Notes: a model not told the origin generated them from the letters alone. DNA of 49,171 nucleotides from Bacteroidota bacterium (GCA_020437385.1 JAGQWL010000244.1:1-49171); one strand, 5' to 3'; positions 16,746 to 27,015 are shown, counted from the stretch's first letter. Translations and numbers: made by a program.

Positions 16746-17645
16746 ATGCCAAACGGCCGCACGGGCTCCTCAGCGCCCGAATGCCAGTACCGGACCATCT
16801 GGATCTCGGACCTTCACCTCGGCACCCGCGACAGCCAGACCGCGTTTCTTGCCGACTTCCTCGGGCGTCATTCCGCCGAAACACTCTTTCTGGTCGGCGA
16901 CATTGTCGACGGCTGGGCGCTGCAGCGATCGTGGTTCTGGGATTCGGGGCACGACGACGTTGTCAACGAGATCCTGCGTCACGCTCGCGAAGGAACGCGC
17001 GTGATCTACATCCCGGGAAACCACGACGAGTTCCTGCGGAAGTACATCGGCTTCGCCGTTGCCCAGATCGAGATTGCTCTTCAGTGGACGCACCGGCTCG
17101 CCAACGGACGGAAGATGCTGGTCGTCCACGGCGACCAGTTCGACGGCATCGTCAAGCATGCGAAATGGCTGTCGGTGTTCGGAGCGTCCGCCTACCGGGT
17201 GGCGCTCTCGCTCAACCGATGGTTCAATCAGTTGCGAAACCGTCTGGGGATGCCCTATTGGTCACTGTCGGCCTATCTGAAGCAGAAGACCAAGCGCGCG
17301 GTGCAGTACATCGCGGACTTCGAGTCCGCAATCGCGGAGACCGCTCGTGACTGTTCGGCAGACGGTGTCATCTGCGGACACATCCACCATCCGGAAATGC
17401 GATACATCGACGGCATTCAGTATTGCAACACGGGCGACTGGGTTGAAAGCTGTACGGCGCTTGTGGAGCATCACGACGGTCGCCTGGAATTGGTCGAGTG
17501 GATTGCCGAACTGGCCGCGCGGACGCAGTCTGGTGTCATGGAAAGTGCGGCGATCGACTTAACGGCGACTCCGGTGCCGCTCGTTGCGGCACTCAGGCAG
17601 GCGCTATCCATCGGCGAACAAAGACCTGTCGTCGCGGCGGACTGA
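16746..17645 (+). CDS. LpxH-like metallophosphoesterase (UDP-2,3-diacylglucosamine diphosphatase family)
   Basis: This 299-residue calcineurin-fold phosphatase carries the metal motifs in order: ISDLHLGT, LVGDIVDGW, IPGNHDE, VVHGDQFD and CGHIHHPE. The long helical insert (about 150-200) and the C-terminal NTGDWVESCTALVEHHDG are typical of the LpxH2-like branch. This branch hydrolyses UDP-2,3-diacylglucosamine to lipid X in lipid A synthesis, or has a related phosphoester substrate. I prefer ATG 16746 because the upstream alternative (16686) runs through a hairpin and lacks conservation. It is followed 14 bases later by a glycosyltransferase gene, suggesting a lipid or LPS function for the pair. 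Confidence 0.82.
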   Translation: MPNGRTGSSAPECQYRTIWISDLHLGTRDSQTAFLADFLGRHSAETLFLVGDIVDGWALQRSWFWDSGHDDVVNEILRHAREGTRVIYIPGNHDEFLRKYIGFAVAQIEIALQWTHRLANGRKMLVVHGDQFDGIVKHAKWLSVFGASAYRVALSLNRWFNQLRNRLGMPYWSLSAYLKQKTKRAVQYIADFESAIAETARDCSADGVICGHIHHPEMRYIDGIQYCNTGDWVESCTALVEHHDGRLELVEWIAELAARTQSGVMESAAIDLTATPVPLVAALRQALSIGEQRPVVAAD

Positions 17646-17659
17646 AATCAGATTCAACA

Positions 17660-18829
17660 ATGAAAATTCTCTTTGTCGTACAGGGCCAGGGCCGCGGACA
17701 CGTCACTCAGGCGATAGCCTTACACCGGATTCTTTGCGATGCCGGTCACGAGATTGTGGAGGTCCTGGTGGGGGGAGCCGCTAGCGGTCCGCTCCCCTCT
17801 TTTGTTTCGGACGCGTTCGGCACTACACCAATACTTCGATATGAAAGCCCTGCGCTGATAATGGACGGTCAATCGCGCGCAATCGATTGGTTTGAGACGT
17901 TGCGGTCAAGCGGCCGATTGGCAACGCGCTACGTCGAGAGCATCGAACGAATTGCGGTTGCGATCGAGCGCACAGCTCCCGACGTGATCGTCAATTTCTT
18001 TGAACCGCTCGTAGGCCTGCTGCACATGCGACGCGGCGTCACGGTGCCGACGGTCGCAATTGCGCATCAGCACATGTTCTTTCATCCGCGGTATCCGTTT
18101 CCGGCGAGCGCGCGAATCGAGCGACGTGCGATGACGTGGTTCACGAGTGTTTGCTCGTTCGGTGCGAGTCGCAGGCTCGGCCTCTCGCTATATCCTGCCG
18201 AAGACGTCCCGAGGCGGCGGCTCGGTGTCGTTCCTCCCCTGCTTCGCTCCAACGTGCTTTCCAGCCGGTCTACGCCAGGTCCGCATTATCTCGTGTACCT
18301 GTGGCGACCGGAACTGTTGAACGAGATTGAGGACATGAGCCGGCGACGCCCCGACCTGCAGATGTACTGCTTCACCGATGTGAGTCAGGAGTTTGCTGAT
18401 TGTCGGTCGAACGGCAGTAATCTGATCGTGCACCCGCTCAGTCAGACGCGGTTTGTTGAAGTGATGGCCGGCAGCGCCGGCGTTGCCAGTACCGCCGGGT
18501 TTGAATCCACGAGCGAAGCCATGTACCTGGGAAAGCCGCTGCTCATGGTGCCTACGCATCTCGAGCAGCGCTGCAACGCGCTGGATGCGGTACTGATCGG
18601 CGCCGGAACTCGCTCCAGGAAGTTCGATCTCGCCCGGCTTGACGCCTTTGCATCGAACTATCGGTTCGACACATTGGCCTTCCGGGATTGGGTTGACGGC
18701 GGGCCGGAGATGTTCGTTCGCGAAATCGAACAGGCTGCGGACCGGGTCGTCGAAGGCGTCCACTTTCCCGTTTCCCAGGCCCGGCGACGGAAGACGGGCT
18801 CCGCGCTCCGCATCGAACTGGGAATCTGA
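17660..18829 (+). CDS. Glycosyltransferase of the MJ1255/GT28-like family
   Basis: The 389-residue GT-B protein starts MKILFVVQGQGRGHVTQAIA, with the glycine-rich GxGRGH loop of MurG-like and MJ1255-like transferases. It ends with a nucleotide-sugar domain containing GVASTAGFESTSEAMYLGKP and MVPTHLEQRCNA. The start at ATG 17660 is clear; the frame is open further upstream, but that part is inside the phosphatase gene. Proteins of this type transfer sugars to lipid acceptors, though the exact reaction is unknown for this branch. Coupling with the LpxH-like phosphatase suggests membrane glycolipid work. Confidence 0.75.
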   Translation: MKILFVVQGQGRGHVTQAIALHRILCDAGHEIVEVLVGGAASGPLPSFVSDAFGTTPILRYESPALIMDGQSRAIDWFETLRSSGRLATRYVESIERIAVAIERTAPDVIVNFFEPLVGLLHMRRGVTVPTVAIAHQHMFFHPRYPFPASARIERRAMTWFTSVCSFGASRRLGLSLYPAEDVPRRRLGVVPPLLRSNVLSSRSTPGPHYLVYLWRPELLNEIEDMSRRRPDLQMYCFTDVSQEFADCRSNGSNLIVHPLSQTRFVEVMAGSAGVASTAGFESTSEAMYLGKPLLMVPTHLEQRCNALDAVLIGAGTRSRKFDLARLDAFASNYRFDTLAFRDWVDGGPEMFVREIEQAADRVVEGVHFPVSQARRRKTGSALRIELGI

Positions 18830-18927
18830 TGCCGGAGTGACGAGGTGAGACCACTTTGTGGTGGATGGCGGCAACAAGATTGTCGCCTGGACCGTAGCGA
18901 GGGTAAATCCACAACTCTCGATTACAC

Positions 18928-19407
18928 ATGCGCTACGTTTCAGCCCTACTGGGAGCCGTTGTCAGCTTCGGACTTGCGGCGATGGTACTCCCTAACCCGG
19001 ACTCCAGCAGAACATCGGCTCTCGAATTCAATCAGGCAGACGTGGCCGGCGTCGAAGCAGCCGTACTCGATTACGTCGAAGGGCTGTACGATGTCAAGCC
19101 CGAACGGATTGCCAAGAGCGTCAGTCGCGACCTCGTGAAGTTTGGTTTCTGGCGCCGTTCGGATGCGGACGAGTACCGCGGTTCCCCTATGACATACGAT
19201 CAGCTTTACGACCTCGCGTCCAAGTGGAACGTGAACAACAAGATGAAGCTGGATTCGGACACGCCGAAGGAAATCAAAGTACTCGACGTACTCGACAAGA
19301 CGGCAACGGCCAAGCTTACAGCCCAATGGGGCGTCGACTATTTTCAGCTCGAGAAGTCCGACGACAAGTGGATGATTCGCCACGTGCTGTGGCAGTCGCA
19401 TCCATAG
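18928..19407 (+). CDS. Exported NTF2-like (putative lumazine-binding type) protein
   Basis: This 159-residue protein has a signal peptide (MRYVSALLGAVVSFGLAAMV). A cone-shaped NTF2-like domain follows from about residue 40: VAGVEAAVLDYVEGLYDVKPERI, a middle helix SPMTYDQLYDLASKW, then strands ending YFQLEKSDDKWMIRHVLWQ. This matches the Lumazine_bd_2 family seen in many Bacteroidota, whose members are mostly exported and of unknown ligand. It converges with the GH97 gene 12 bases downstream. Preceded by a 98-base gap with no clear promoter. Confidence 0.75.
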   Translation: MRYVSALLGAVVSFGLAAMVLPNPDSSRTSALEFNQADVAGVEAAVLDYVEGLYDVKPERIAKSVSRDLVKFGFWRRSDADEYRGSPMTYDQLYDLASKWNVNNKMKLDSDTPKEIKVLDVLDKTATAKLTAQWGVDYFQLEKSDDKWMIRHVLWQSHP

Positions 19408-19418
19408 TGCGTCAGCGA

Positions 19419-21614
19419 CTATCTCTTGTAGCGTCGGATGCGTTTCTCGTCGGTTGCTGAGGCTGGCCGGATCGATACGGCCGCTCCGCCGCTTCGTGCC
19501 AGATCCAGGCGCAGCGCATTTCGGTTCGAAACCCGGTACGTCTCGATCCGGTACGCCATCGGGTTGGATTCGAAGTCCGCGTCCGGTGCATCGAGGTACA
19601 AAGTTGCGACGTAGTCGCGCCCGGCATCGAGGAAATCCAGGTTGATCGTTGCCGTTCGAGGGTTCTCGTCAGTGATTGCCCCGATGAACCACGAGTCCCC
19701 GGTCTTCGCCTTTCGAGCGATCGTGATGTAGTCTCCCGGCTCCGCCTCGGCTACGACCGTCTGATCCCAATCGACGGCGACGTCCTCGATAAATTTGAGT
19801 GCGTCGAGTCGTTTTTCGTAGTTCTCGGGAAGATCGGCGGCCATCTGGAGCGGCGAGTACATCGTCACGTAGAGGGCAAGCTGTTTTGCCAGCGTCGTTT
19901 GAACGGTCGATCGCATCTGGCCCATCCGTTCGGGAGCAAATTCTTCAAATCGAATCTGGAAGATTCCCGGTGTGTAGTCCATCGGCCCGCCCATGAGGCG
20001 CGTAAACGGCAGAATCGTCTCGTGCTCAGGCGGGTTGCCGGTAGGCGACCAGCCCGAGTTGAACTCGTTGCCCCTCGCCGCCTCGCTCGCAAGCCAGTTC
20101 GGCCAGGTGCGGTGCAGCCCGGTTGGCCGGACCGGCTCGTGCGCGTCAATCATAATCCGATTCTCCGCTGCCTTCTCTGCTACGCGGTTGTAGTGATTGA
20201 CCATCCATTGTCCGTCGTGATGTTCACCCCTCGGAATGATGCGACCAACGTAGCCCGTCTTGACCGAGTTGTACCCGTTTCGCTTCATGAAGGCAAAGGC
20301 CTCGTCGAGGCGACGTTCGTAGTTCGTGACCGAGGCGGATGTTTCATGGTGCATAATCAGCTCTACGCCTTTCGATTCGGCGTACCGGGTAACCGCTTCG
20401 ACATCGAAGTCCGGATAGGGTGTGACGAAGTCAAAGACCTCCTCCTTCCACTGGCCAAACCAATCTTCCCAGCCAACATTCCAGCCCTCCACAAGCACTC
20501 CGTCGAACCCGTGGTCTGCGGCAAAGTCGATGTAGCGCCGCGTGTTTTCCGTTGTGGCGCCGTGTCGACCATTCGGTGGGAGCGCGCTCCAGTCGGTCTC
20601 GCCGAGCTTCGTGTTGCCGACGTCAGAGTAGTTCCACGTGTATTTGCCGATGTGCATTCCCCACCAGATTCCGACGTATTTCGCGGGCCTGATCCATGCG
20701 GTGTCCGAAATCCGCGAAGGTTCGTTCAGGTTGAGAATCGTGCGCGACCGAAGGATGTCGCGGGCGTCGGCTGAGACGATAATTGTTCGCCAGGGCGTGT
20801 GCGTTGGCGTCTGCAGGTAGGCAGCGTTGCCGACGGCGTCCGGTACCAATTGAGCGGTCAGGGTATAGCGCTCCCGGTCAACACGAAGATTCATTGCCGG
20901 GTAGTTCTGCAGTGCCGCCTCGTGGATGTTAACGTACAAGCCGTCGTCCGACTTGAGCATGAGCGGCGTCTGAACGTAGTCTGCCCCTATGATTGTTCGC
21001 ACCGCAATGTCGTTGGCGTCTCTCCCAATTGTGGCATCAACGTCACTGAGACGGGTCGTAGAGTAGGCGTATTCGTTCGTGTCGTAGTCACCGGGAATCC
21101 AGAATGCCGTGTGGTCTCCGGTCAGGTCGAACGTTGACTTCTCGCCGGTGACAATAAAATTCCGGAGGTTGTTCTGCGCGGGAAACTCGTAGCGGAAGCC
21201 GAGACCGTCGTCGAAAAGTCGGAAGCGAAGGATCATCGATCGGTCACCGTCTCCCGACTGGACGAGGGTCACGGCAAGTTCGCGGTAGTTATTCCGGATG
21301 GACCGCTCCTGCCCCCATACAGGCGACCAGGTTTCATCCGTCGACGTCGTGTCCGCGCTGAATACGGAAAAACCGTCGACTAGCGATCGGGTACCTGACA
21401 GCTCGATCCCGAGTTGGCTCTCCTGGATGACGACCCTGTCTTCGAGGCTGAGGGTGTACGTCGGCTGTCCACGCTGCGTGAGCGCTACGTCAAGCTGCAG
21501 GCGGCCGTTCGGAGAGGACAGGTGCTGTGCCTGCGAGGTCCCGGCCAGGAGAAAGAACAGCAGCAGGATAGAAAGTGCCATCGTGGCCCGGCTCTGGGTT
21601 GCGCGTTGCTTCAT
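19419..21614 (-). CDS. GH97 alpha-glucosidase, SusB-type inverting
   Basis: The 731-residue protein has a signal peptide (ALSILLLFFLLAGTSQAQ), a beta-sandwich N-terminal domain, a TIM-barrel core and a C-terminal beta domain. Core motifs are GVLVEGWNVGWEDWFGQW, IMHHETSASV (E424), SVKTGYVGRIIPRGEHH and AHEPVRPTGLHRTWPN (E493). E424 and E493 are 69 apart, as are the general bases E439 and E508 of Bacteroides SusB. The SVKTGYVG segment has Gly where retaining GH97 enzymes carry Asp. I infer an inverting alpha-glucosidase acting on starch or maltodextrins in the periplasm. ATG 21614 is chosen over 21662 because it leads directly into the signal. No susC/susD pair is present; a WYL regulator is divergent. 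Confidence 0.92.
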   Translation of the reverse strand: MKQRATQSRATMALSILLLFFLLAGTSQAQHLSSPNGRLQLDVALTQRGQPTYTLSLEDRVVIQESQLGIELSGTRSLVDGFSVFSADTTSTDETWSPVWGQERSIRNNYRELAVTLVQSGDGDRSMILRFRLFDDGLGFRYEFPAQNNLRNFIVTGEKSTFDLTGDHTAFWIPGDYDTNEYAYSTTRLSDVDATIGRDANDIAVRTIIGADYVQTPLMLKSDDGLYVNIHEAALQNYPAMNLRVDRERYTLTAQLVPDAVGNAAYLQTPTHTPWRTIIVSADARDILRSRTILNLNEPSRISDTAWIRPAKYVGIWWGMHIGKYTWNYSDVGNTKLGETDWSALPPNGRHGATTENTRRYIDFAADHGFDGVLVEGWNVGWEDWFGQWKEEVFDFVTPYPDFDVEAVTRYAESKGVELIMHHETSASVTNYERRLDEAFAFMKRNGYNSVKTGYVGRIIPRGEHHDGQWMVNHYNRVAEKAAENRIMIDAHEPVRPTGLHRTWPNWLASEAARGNEFNSGWSPTGNPPEHETILPFTRLMGGPMDYTPGIFQIRFEEFAPERMGQMRSTVQTTLAKQLALYVTMYSPLQMAADLPENYEKRLDALKFIEDVAVDWDQTVVAEAEPGDYITIARKAKTGDSWFIGAITDENPRTATINLDFLDAGRDYVATLYLDAPDADFESNPMAYRIETYRVSNRNALRLDLARSGGAAVSIRPASATDEKRIRRYKR

Positions 21615-21799
21615 GACGATCCACTGCGATTGATTTGTCGGATTGCGATCGAATCCTCGCACGATCCGGATGCTTCACCGCCAATGTAGTCAGTGGTCGA
21701 CATGGCCGCCTACCGGGGAATCCTGCATCTTGGGGGATTGTTGCCCCGGGGCTGCAGTCCAGTTCGTAGTTTTGGGTGACTCAAGAGCGATCGCGGACG

Positions 21800-22771
21800 A
21801 TGAGCAACGAAGAACGACGGGCCAACCGAACAGAACGATTGTTTCAGCTGATTCTCCTGCTGCAGAATCAGCCGAGCATGTCGTCGCTTGATCTTGCCGA
21901 GCATTTCGGGGTGTCCCGTCGAACCATCTTCCGGGATCTCCGCGCCCTTACCGATTCGGGAGTCCCGCTTACCTACGGTGAGCATGGGGGGTACGAGATT
22001 CTTGACGGCTATCAGCTTCCGCCCCTGATGCTGAGTGCCCGGGAGGCAGCGACGCTTCTTGTGGGGATTTCGTTTGTCAAGCTGCAACCCGATTCCTCTC
22101 TTCGGGCAGACGCGGACGAGGTTCGGCTGAAAATCCGATCCGTTCTTCCTTCGGACATCAAGCGCTATCTCGATACGCTTTTCACGACGACGGTGCTTGA
22201 TCCGTACTGGGTCTCTCGCGTGAATCAGTCTGCCGACGAAGAGGGGCGATGGTATCGGATATCGGAGGCAGTCGCTCGGCAGCAGTCTGCCTTGATCGAA
22301 TACCTCGTCCCCAGTCGAGGCGAGGTCACGAAGCGCCAGATCGATCCACTTGGCCTGGTATACTATTCAGATCATTGGAATCTGATAGCCTTTGATCACC
22401 TCCGGCAGGCCATCCGCAATTTTCGGCTGGAGCGGATTCAGACATTCCGGGCCCTAAACGAGAAATTTGAGCCTCCGGCCGGATTCGACCTGAACAGCTA
22501 CGTCCGCGAAAATCGCGGGTCGGACGATCTTTTCCCGATCACGCTGTCGTTTGTTCGCGACGCGTGGGAGCGTGCCAGGCGCATTCTTCCAGCACGGATT
22601 TTAGAAGAGACCGTTGGCGACGATAGAGTTATTGTCTCATTTGAATTTCCCAACCTCGAGTACATCGCAGGTTGGCTAGGCCGTTTTGGGAGCCAGGTTC
22701 GCGTTGAGTCCCCGTCGGACCTGCGAGAGCTCGTCGCTTCCGAGGCCCGTCGCGTCTTTGAGCAATACTGA
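21800..22771 (+). CDS. WYL-domain transcriptional regulator (YafY/DeoR-type)
   Basis: From ATG 21800 the 323-residue protein has an N-terminal winged HTH with ERLFQLILLLQNQ and SLDLAEHFGVSRRTIFRDLRAL. A WYL domain follows in the middle (QSALIEYLVPSRGEVTKRQIDPLGLVYYSDHWNLIAFDH), then a C-terminal WCX extension (VSFEFPNLEYIAGWLGRFG). WYL domains bind small ligands or nucleic acid and control the attached HTH. It is divergent from the GH97 gene with a 185-base shared intergenic region, so control of the glucosidase gene or itself is plausible but not shown. Confidence 0.87.
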   Translation: MSNEERRANRTERLFQLILLLQNQPSMSSLDLAEHFGVSRRTIFRDLRALTDSGVPLTYGEHGGYEILDGYQLPPLMLSAREAATLLVGISFVKLQPDSSLRADADEVRLKIRSVLPSDIKRYLDTLFTTTVLDPYWVSRVNQSADEEGRWYRISEAVARQQSALIEYLVPSRGEVTKRQIDPLGLVYYSDHWNLIAFDHLRQAIRNFRLERIQTFRALNEKFEPPAGFDLNSYVRENRGSDDLFPITLSFVRDAWERARRILPARILEETVGDDRVIVSFEFPNLEYIAGWLGRFGSQVRVESPSDLRELVASEARRVFEQY

Positions 22772-22797
22772 CCGCCAACAGCGGAAAGGTGAGCAGG

Positions 22798-22838
22798 GCG
22801 CCCCGTTGGAAGGGTATCCAGGTTCCTCCACGGGGCGC
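22798..22838. terminator. Hairpin between convergent WYL regulator and histidine kinase genes
   Basis: GCGCCCCGT (22798-22806) pairs perfectly with ACGGGGCGC (22830-22838), and more pairing extends into the loop. It sits between two converging genes, so a bidirectional stop is likely, although no T-run follows on either side. Confidence 0.5.
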
Positions 22839-22910
22839 TCCCGCTCGAGTCCTCATGCAGCTATATGAGGACGATGCGTGGGCGACAGCGCCGTCTGTCT
22901 TCTGTTGTCC

Positions 22911-25900
22911 CTAGACTATGAGGTGCATTGCGCTGGTGATTGCCTCACGCAGTATCTCAAATTCTCGACGAATCAGCATTGGGTGCTTTTCCATTCCGTC
23001 CAGTGATCCGTCGCGGCTCTGCGATTCCAGTTCGTAGGAGAGGCTGCTCAGTCGGCTCGCACCGACAAGCTGGCTGCTCGATTTCAACGAGTGGGCGGCA
23101 TATTGAATAACCTCCGTCGCACCGGTTTGGAAAGCAGTCTCGATCTTCTCCACAAACGATGGTGCCGTCTGCAGAAAACTCTCGACGATCATCTTGCGGA
23201 AATTCGAGTCGTCCTCGCCGGCGAGTTTGTTGAGGTGCTGGCGCAGCCGCTCGGCCGTAGCCTCAATCTTCTGCTGGTCGATTACGATTCTCTTGCCGTT
23301 GAATCCGACAGTCGTCGGTTCCGAGGTCGCCGTCGAGACCTTGCCGTTGGTCGGGCCCATTTCGGACGAGTCGTCATCTGAATCGGCGAACATCGGAGTG
23401 CTCGGGCGATGCTGATCCGGTTGTTGGTCCGTTGAGCGCCGGTATCGTGAAGGCTCGGGCGTTTCGGGTGCCGTGTACTTTGGCGATCCGTCAGAATCCG
23501 CAAGGCGAGACGGACTCTTCTCGAGTGCCTCGGAAAGTGCCTCAAGGCGCACCGGTTTGCTGACGTAGTCGTTCATCCCCGCTTCGAGGCATTTCTCCCG
23601 GTCCCCGGCCATCGCATTTGCCGTCATGGCGATAATGTGTGGCTGGTACGCGGGGTCCGCCTCGGCACGGATCCGGCGTGTCGCTTCGAGGCCATCCATT
23701 TCCGGCATCTGCATGTCCATCAGGACAACGTCGTACTGGATGGTCTTGACGGTTTCGTAACCCTCGCGACCATTGGAAGCGATGTCTGCTGAATAGCCGA
23801 GGCGACCGAGCATCTTTGTCGCAACCTGCTGATTGACGACCATGTCCTCCACGAGCAGGATCCGGAGCGGGTGTCGCTCGCCGAGCAGGGCGTCTGTTGG
23901 CTTATTGACCTTCTCCGGAGTCTTGACCTCATTTGCCGTAGTCAGCGTCCGCACCATCGTCTGATGCAGATACTCGTGCTTGATCGGCTTGGTCATGAAG
24001 GCGTCGATCGCCGCATCCTTGGGTCGCTGTCCGATCGAGCTCAGCATGATCACCGGAATGTCGATGTATCGCTGCTTGATCCGTTGCGCGAGCTGGAGTC
24101 CGTCCATCTCGGGCATCTGATAGTCGACAAGCACCATCGAGACCTTGTCATTCTCGGCCAGCCATCGCAATGCGTCTTTGCCGTTGGCGGCCTCGAAGGC
24201 GTGCATCTTCCACCTGCGCAGACGCTCCATCAGAATCTGGCGGTTCGTTTCGTTGTCGTCGACGATGAGAATTCGCTTGCCGTCGAGCGTACCCGTGTGA
24301 ACAACCTGCCGGCCTTCCGTCTTTGTCGGCACGGCCACGATTGTGAACGAGAACGTAGATCCGACGCCGATCTCGCTGTCGACCCAGATCCGCCCTCCCA
24401 TCATTTCTGACAGCTTCATGCAGATCGTCAGGCCAAGTCCCGTACCACCGTAGTGACGCGTGGTTGACGCATCTACCTGCGTAAAGGGCGCGAACAACCG
24501 GTCCATCTTGTCTGCCGGAATGCCGATTCCGGTATCCTTCACCGAGAACTGCAGCTCTACGAGATCACTTGAGTGACGAAGCGTTCGCACGCTGACGATG
24601 ACTTCGCCGTCGTCAGTGAACTTCGTTGCGTTTCCGAGCAGGTTGACGAGGATCTGGCGGACGCGGGTTCCATCTCCGATAATCGTGTTCGGAACGTCGC
24701 TCTCGATCGTGTACGCGAGCTCGATGCCTTTCTGTGCGGCCTTCGGGGCAACGAGATCGAGCGCCTCTTCAACACATTCGTGAACCGAATAGGGATACTC
24801 TTCGAGCTCGATTCCGTTGGCTTCGATCTTCGAGAAGTCCAGAATCTCGTTGATGATCGTGAGCAGCCCGTCGCTCGAGTTGCGAACGGTTTCCGTGTAG
24901 TTGCGTTGTTCCGCGTCGAGCTCCGTTTCCAGGAGCAGGCTCGTCATGCCGATGATGGCGTTCATCGGCGTGCGAATCTCGTGGCTCATGTTCGCCAGAA
25001 ACTCGCTCTTCGCCTGGGTCGCGGCTTTTGCCTGCTCGTTGGCGTGTTCGAGCTCCTCGGCATAAGCTTTGAGCTCCTCGGCGTTCTGAAACTTTTCCTT
25101 ATCGCGCCGATGGAGGGTGATCAGGCTTCCGACCGTCTCTGCCATAATCTCGATCAGCTCGAGATCGAGTGCCTCGAAGCGAGACGGATGAGGATCGCGC
25201 GAAACGAATGACAGCGTGCCGTATGGTTTACCGTCGACCATCACGGGTGTCCCGATGTAGGACTCAAACTTCTTCTCGAGGTAGAACGGATGGGTCGCCA
25301 TGTCCTCGCGGATACCAACGTGCGAATACGCCATCGTTCGGCCTTCCGTGTGCGTGCGAACGCTGTAGGTGTCCTGCAGCGGCAGGCGCTGATCCTTGGA
25401 ATACGCTGTGTTGTCGGAATCGACCGCGCGGATGATGAACTGGTCGTCCTCGATTTGTCCGAGAACGCCCGTATCCATCTTGTAGATGTCACGTCCGATG
25501 CGGAGTACGTCCGCGACAACTTCATCTACCTTCTCGCGGCCGCGATTGCGAAGCTTGTGAATCTTCTTCAGTCGTTCCACGAAGGACGACAACATCAGCG
25601 AGTTGCGGACTTCGCTTTCGAGGAGGCGCGTGTTTTCGATTGCAACCGATGCCTGGTTGGCCATCGCCTCCATCATCTCGACATCGTCGTCGGTGAAGTT
25701 GCGTTCGTCGACGGTGTTTACTGCGGTCAGGATACCAAGAACGCGATCCTGGTAGTAGAGCGGGACTTCGATCATCGAGCCGGAGTTTGACTCTTCGCGT
25801 CGCTCGCGGTCGTAGCCGTTCATCCGCTCGTCATCTTCCCCGTTCAGGATGAGCATCGGCTTTCGTTCGCCCAGGACCCATCCGGACATGCCGACCCATA

Positions 25901-26624
25901 CCTCCGAGTATGGCGGCGTGCCGATGCGGCGTTCGGCGGGGGCCGACTGGACGAAATCGACGACCGCTTTGGACTCGATGTCGATGTGCTGCAGGCGAAC
26001 ATCGGAGGCGGGCAGCGAAGCTGCGACGCTCTCTACAATTTGTCGTAGCAGCTCCTGCAGAGACTTGGAACCCGTTAGCGACTGGCCGACGGCATACAGC
26101 GACTGGGTTCTGCGGAGCATCTGCTCCAGTTCTTTCCGGCTTTGTCCCGCAGAGGCTGCAAGAAAGCCGACGGCCGAACGATTTTCGTCGCTCTCGTCTG
26201 CAAAAGCTGCTACGATTTCGACGGGCGGTTTGCCCGATTCGACGATGACGGGCGAGATGCGTGCATGCACGGTTGTCCAGGCGCCATCTTTACCAACACG
26301 GAGGCTGGTTTCGGACCTCTCGGCCTGGCGTCCGGCCGACCTTGCGGCAGCCACGTCGTCATCATGTATGAATTTGAAGATAGAACGGCCCGGAAGCGAC
26401 TCGCCGGAGAATCCAAACAGGCGTTCGCACCCTGGTGAGGCGAACAGAATGGTTCCGTCGGCGGAATAGCGAATAAGGGCGTCGTGCGAGCAATCGATGA
26501 GCCGTGAGTAGCGATTGTAATGTTCCTGTACTACTGTCAGCTCTTCGCGAATGGTGGAAAGACTTTGCTCGAGTGTTTCTATCTCCTGCTGAAAATCTGA
26601 ATCGTTAGAATACTTGGGTTCCAT
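22911..26624 (-). CDS. Hybrid histidine kinase: PAS, two GAF, HisKA, HATPase, two REC, Hpt
   Basis: This 1237-residue sensor has no membrane segment. Order: an N-terminal coiled coil; a PAS domain (about 37-150, [19 protein letters not shown]); GAF domains at about 165-330 and 355-515; a short coiled coil; HisKA with [16 protein letters not shown] (H548); and HATPase with [11 protein letters not shown] and GGTGLGLTI. Two receivers follow, with phospho-acceptors D834 ([11 protein letters not shown]) and D970 ([11 protein letters not shown]), then Hpt with AAHSLKSSS (H1178). This is a full phosphorelay in one chain, similar in logic to BarA/TorS-type proteins but cytosolic. Phosphate would leave through the Hpt to a separate response regulator, which is not encoded in this window. 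Confidence 0.95.
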   Translation of the reverse strand: MEPKYSNDSDFQQEIETLEQSLSTIREELTVVQEHYNRYSRLIDCSHDALIRYSADGTILFASPGCERLFGFSGESLPGRSIFKFIHDDDVAAARSAGRQAERSETSLRVGKDGAWTTVHARISPVIVESGKPPVEIVAAFADESDENRSAVGFLAASAGQSRKELEQMLRRTQSLYAVGQSLTGSKSLQELLRQIVESVAASLPASDVRLQHIDIESKAVVDFVQSAPAERRIGTPPYSEVWVGMSGWVLGERKPMLILNGEDDERMNGYDRERREESNSGSMIEVPLYYQDRVLGILTAVNTVDERNFTDDDVEMMEAMANQASVAIENTRLLESEVRNSLMLSSFVERLKKIHKLRNRGREKVDEVVADVLRIGRDIYKMDTGVLGQIEDDQFIIRAVDSDNTAYSKDQRLPLQDTYSVRTHTEGRTMAYSHVGIREDMATHPFYLEKKFESYIGTPVMVDGKPYGTLSFVSRDPHPSRFEALDLELIEIMAETVGSLITLHRRDKEKFQNAEELKAYAEELEHANEQAKAATQAKSEFLANMSHEIRTPMNAIIGMTSLLLETELDAEQRNYTETVRNSSDGLLTIINEILDFSKIEANGIELEEYPYSVHECVEEALDLVAPKAAQKGIELAYTIESDVPNTIIGDGTRVRQILVNLLGNATKFTDDGEVIVSVRTLRHSSDLVELQFSVKDTGIGIPADKMDRLFAPFTQVDASTTRHYGGTGLGLTICMKLSEMMGGRIWVDSEIGVGSTFSFTIVAVPTKTEGRQVVHTGTLDGKRILIVDDNETNRQILMERLRRWKMHAFEAANGKDALRWLAENDKVSMVLVDYQMPEMDGLQLAQRIKQRYIDIPVIMLSSIGQRPKDAAIDAFMTKPIKHEYLHQTMVRTLTTANEVKTPEKVNKPTDALLGERHPLRILLVEDMVVNQQVATKMLGRLGYSADIASNGREGYETVKTIQYDVVLMDMQMPEMDGLEATRRIRAEADPAYQPHIIAMTANAMAGDREKCLEAGMNDYVSKPVRLEALSEALEKSPSRLADSDGSPKYTAPETPEPSRYRRSTDQQPDQHRPSTPMFADSDDDSSEMGPTNGKVSTATSEPTTVGFNGKRIVIDQQKIEATAERLRQHLNKLAGEDDSNFRKMIVESFLQTAPSFVEKIETAFQTGATEVIQYAAHSLKSSSQLVGASRLSSLSYELESQSRDGSLDGMEKHPMLIRREFEILREAITSAMHLIV

Positions 26625-27015
26625 AACTCGGCAGGAGTTAATAGTATCATTAATAATAATATTCGAAAGAACGTGGGTGAGTTATCGGCCGGTTTGGTAC
26701 CGGGATAAATGGAGTCCGGTTCGGTTTTTCGAAACACGCGCCCGCGTATCCGGTACCCTTAGGACAACTTCTATGGCGGGAGCCCACTCGACCTATTCTC
26801 GTCGGATGCGTCGATGAACGATCTCGCAGAAGAACGTTGCTGCACACATTTTACCTCACATTGGACACCTCGCACGGGACACGGTCACACTAGACCTGTC
26901 ACACTAGACCTGTCACACTGGGCACGTCAGATTGGACACGTCACACGTCACACGGGACACGGTCACATTGTAGACGAAACGGTAGAGGCGTCTGATTTAA
27001 CCTGGAGAACGCGAG
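26625..27015. other. Divergent intergenic region between histidine kinase and aldo/keto reductase
   Basis: These 391 bases hold no credible gene. The kinase side is AT-rich (about 26640-26665, ATTAATAATAATATT), suitable for its promoter. The reductase side holds the 14-bp tandem array. Small frames across the array translate repeat sequence only. Confidence 0.6.
26845..26976. repeat. 14-bp imperfect tandem repeat upstream of the aldo/keto reductase gene
   Basis: Nine to ten units of about 14 bases. Two adjacent copies of CACACTAGACCTGT (26886-26899, 26900-26913) are identical. Neighbours diverge: CACATTGGACACCT, CACACTGGGCACGT and CAGATTGGACACGT, with 15-base versions at 26871-26885 and 26949-26963 and a half unit at 26942-26948. 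The array ends 39 bases before the ATG at 27016. Confidence 0.85.

Noticed and set aside
20631..20640. Third parS-like site (GTTCCACGTG)
   Set aside because: Only the left half matches; the right half is unrelated and it lies in the GH97 coding region.
26845..26976. CRISPR array
   Set aside because: Units are contiguous 14-mers with no unique spacers, and no cas genes are in the window.
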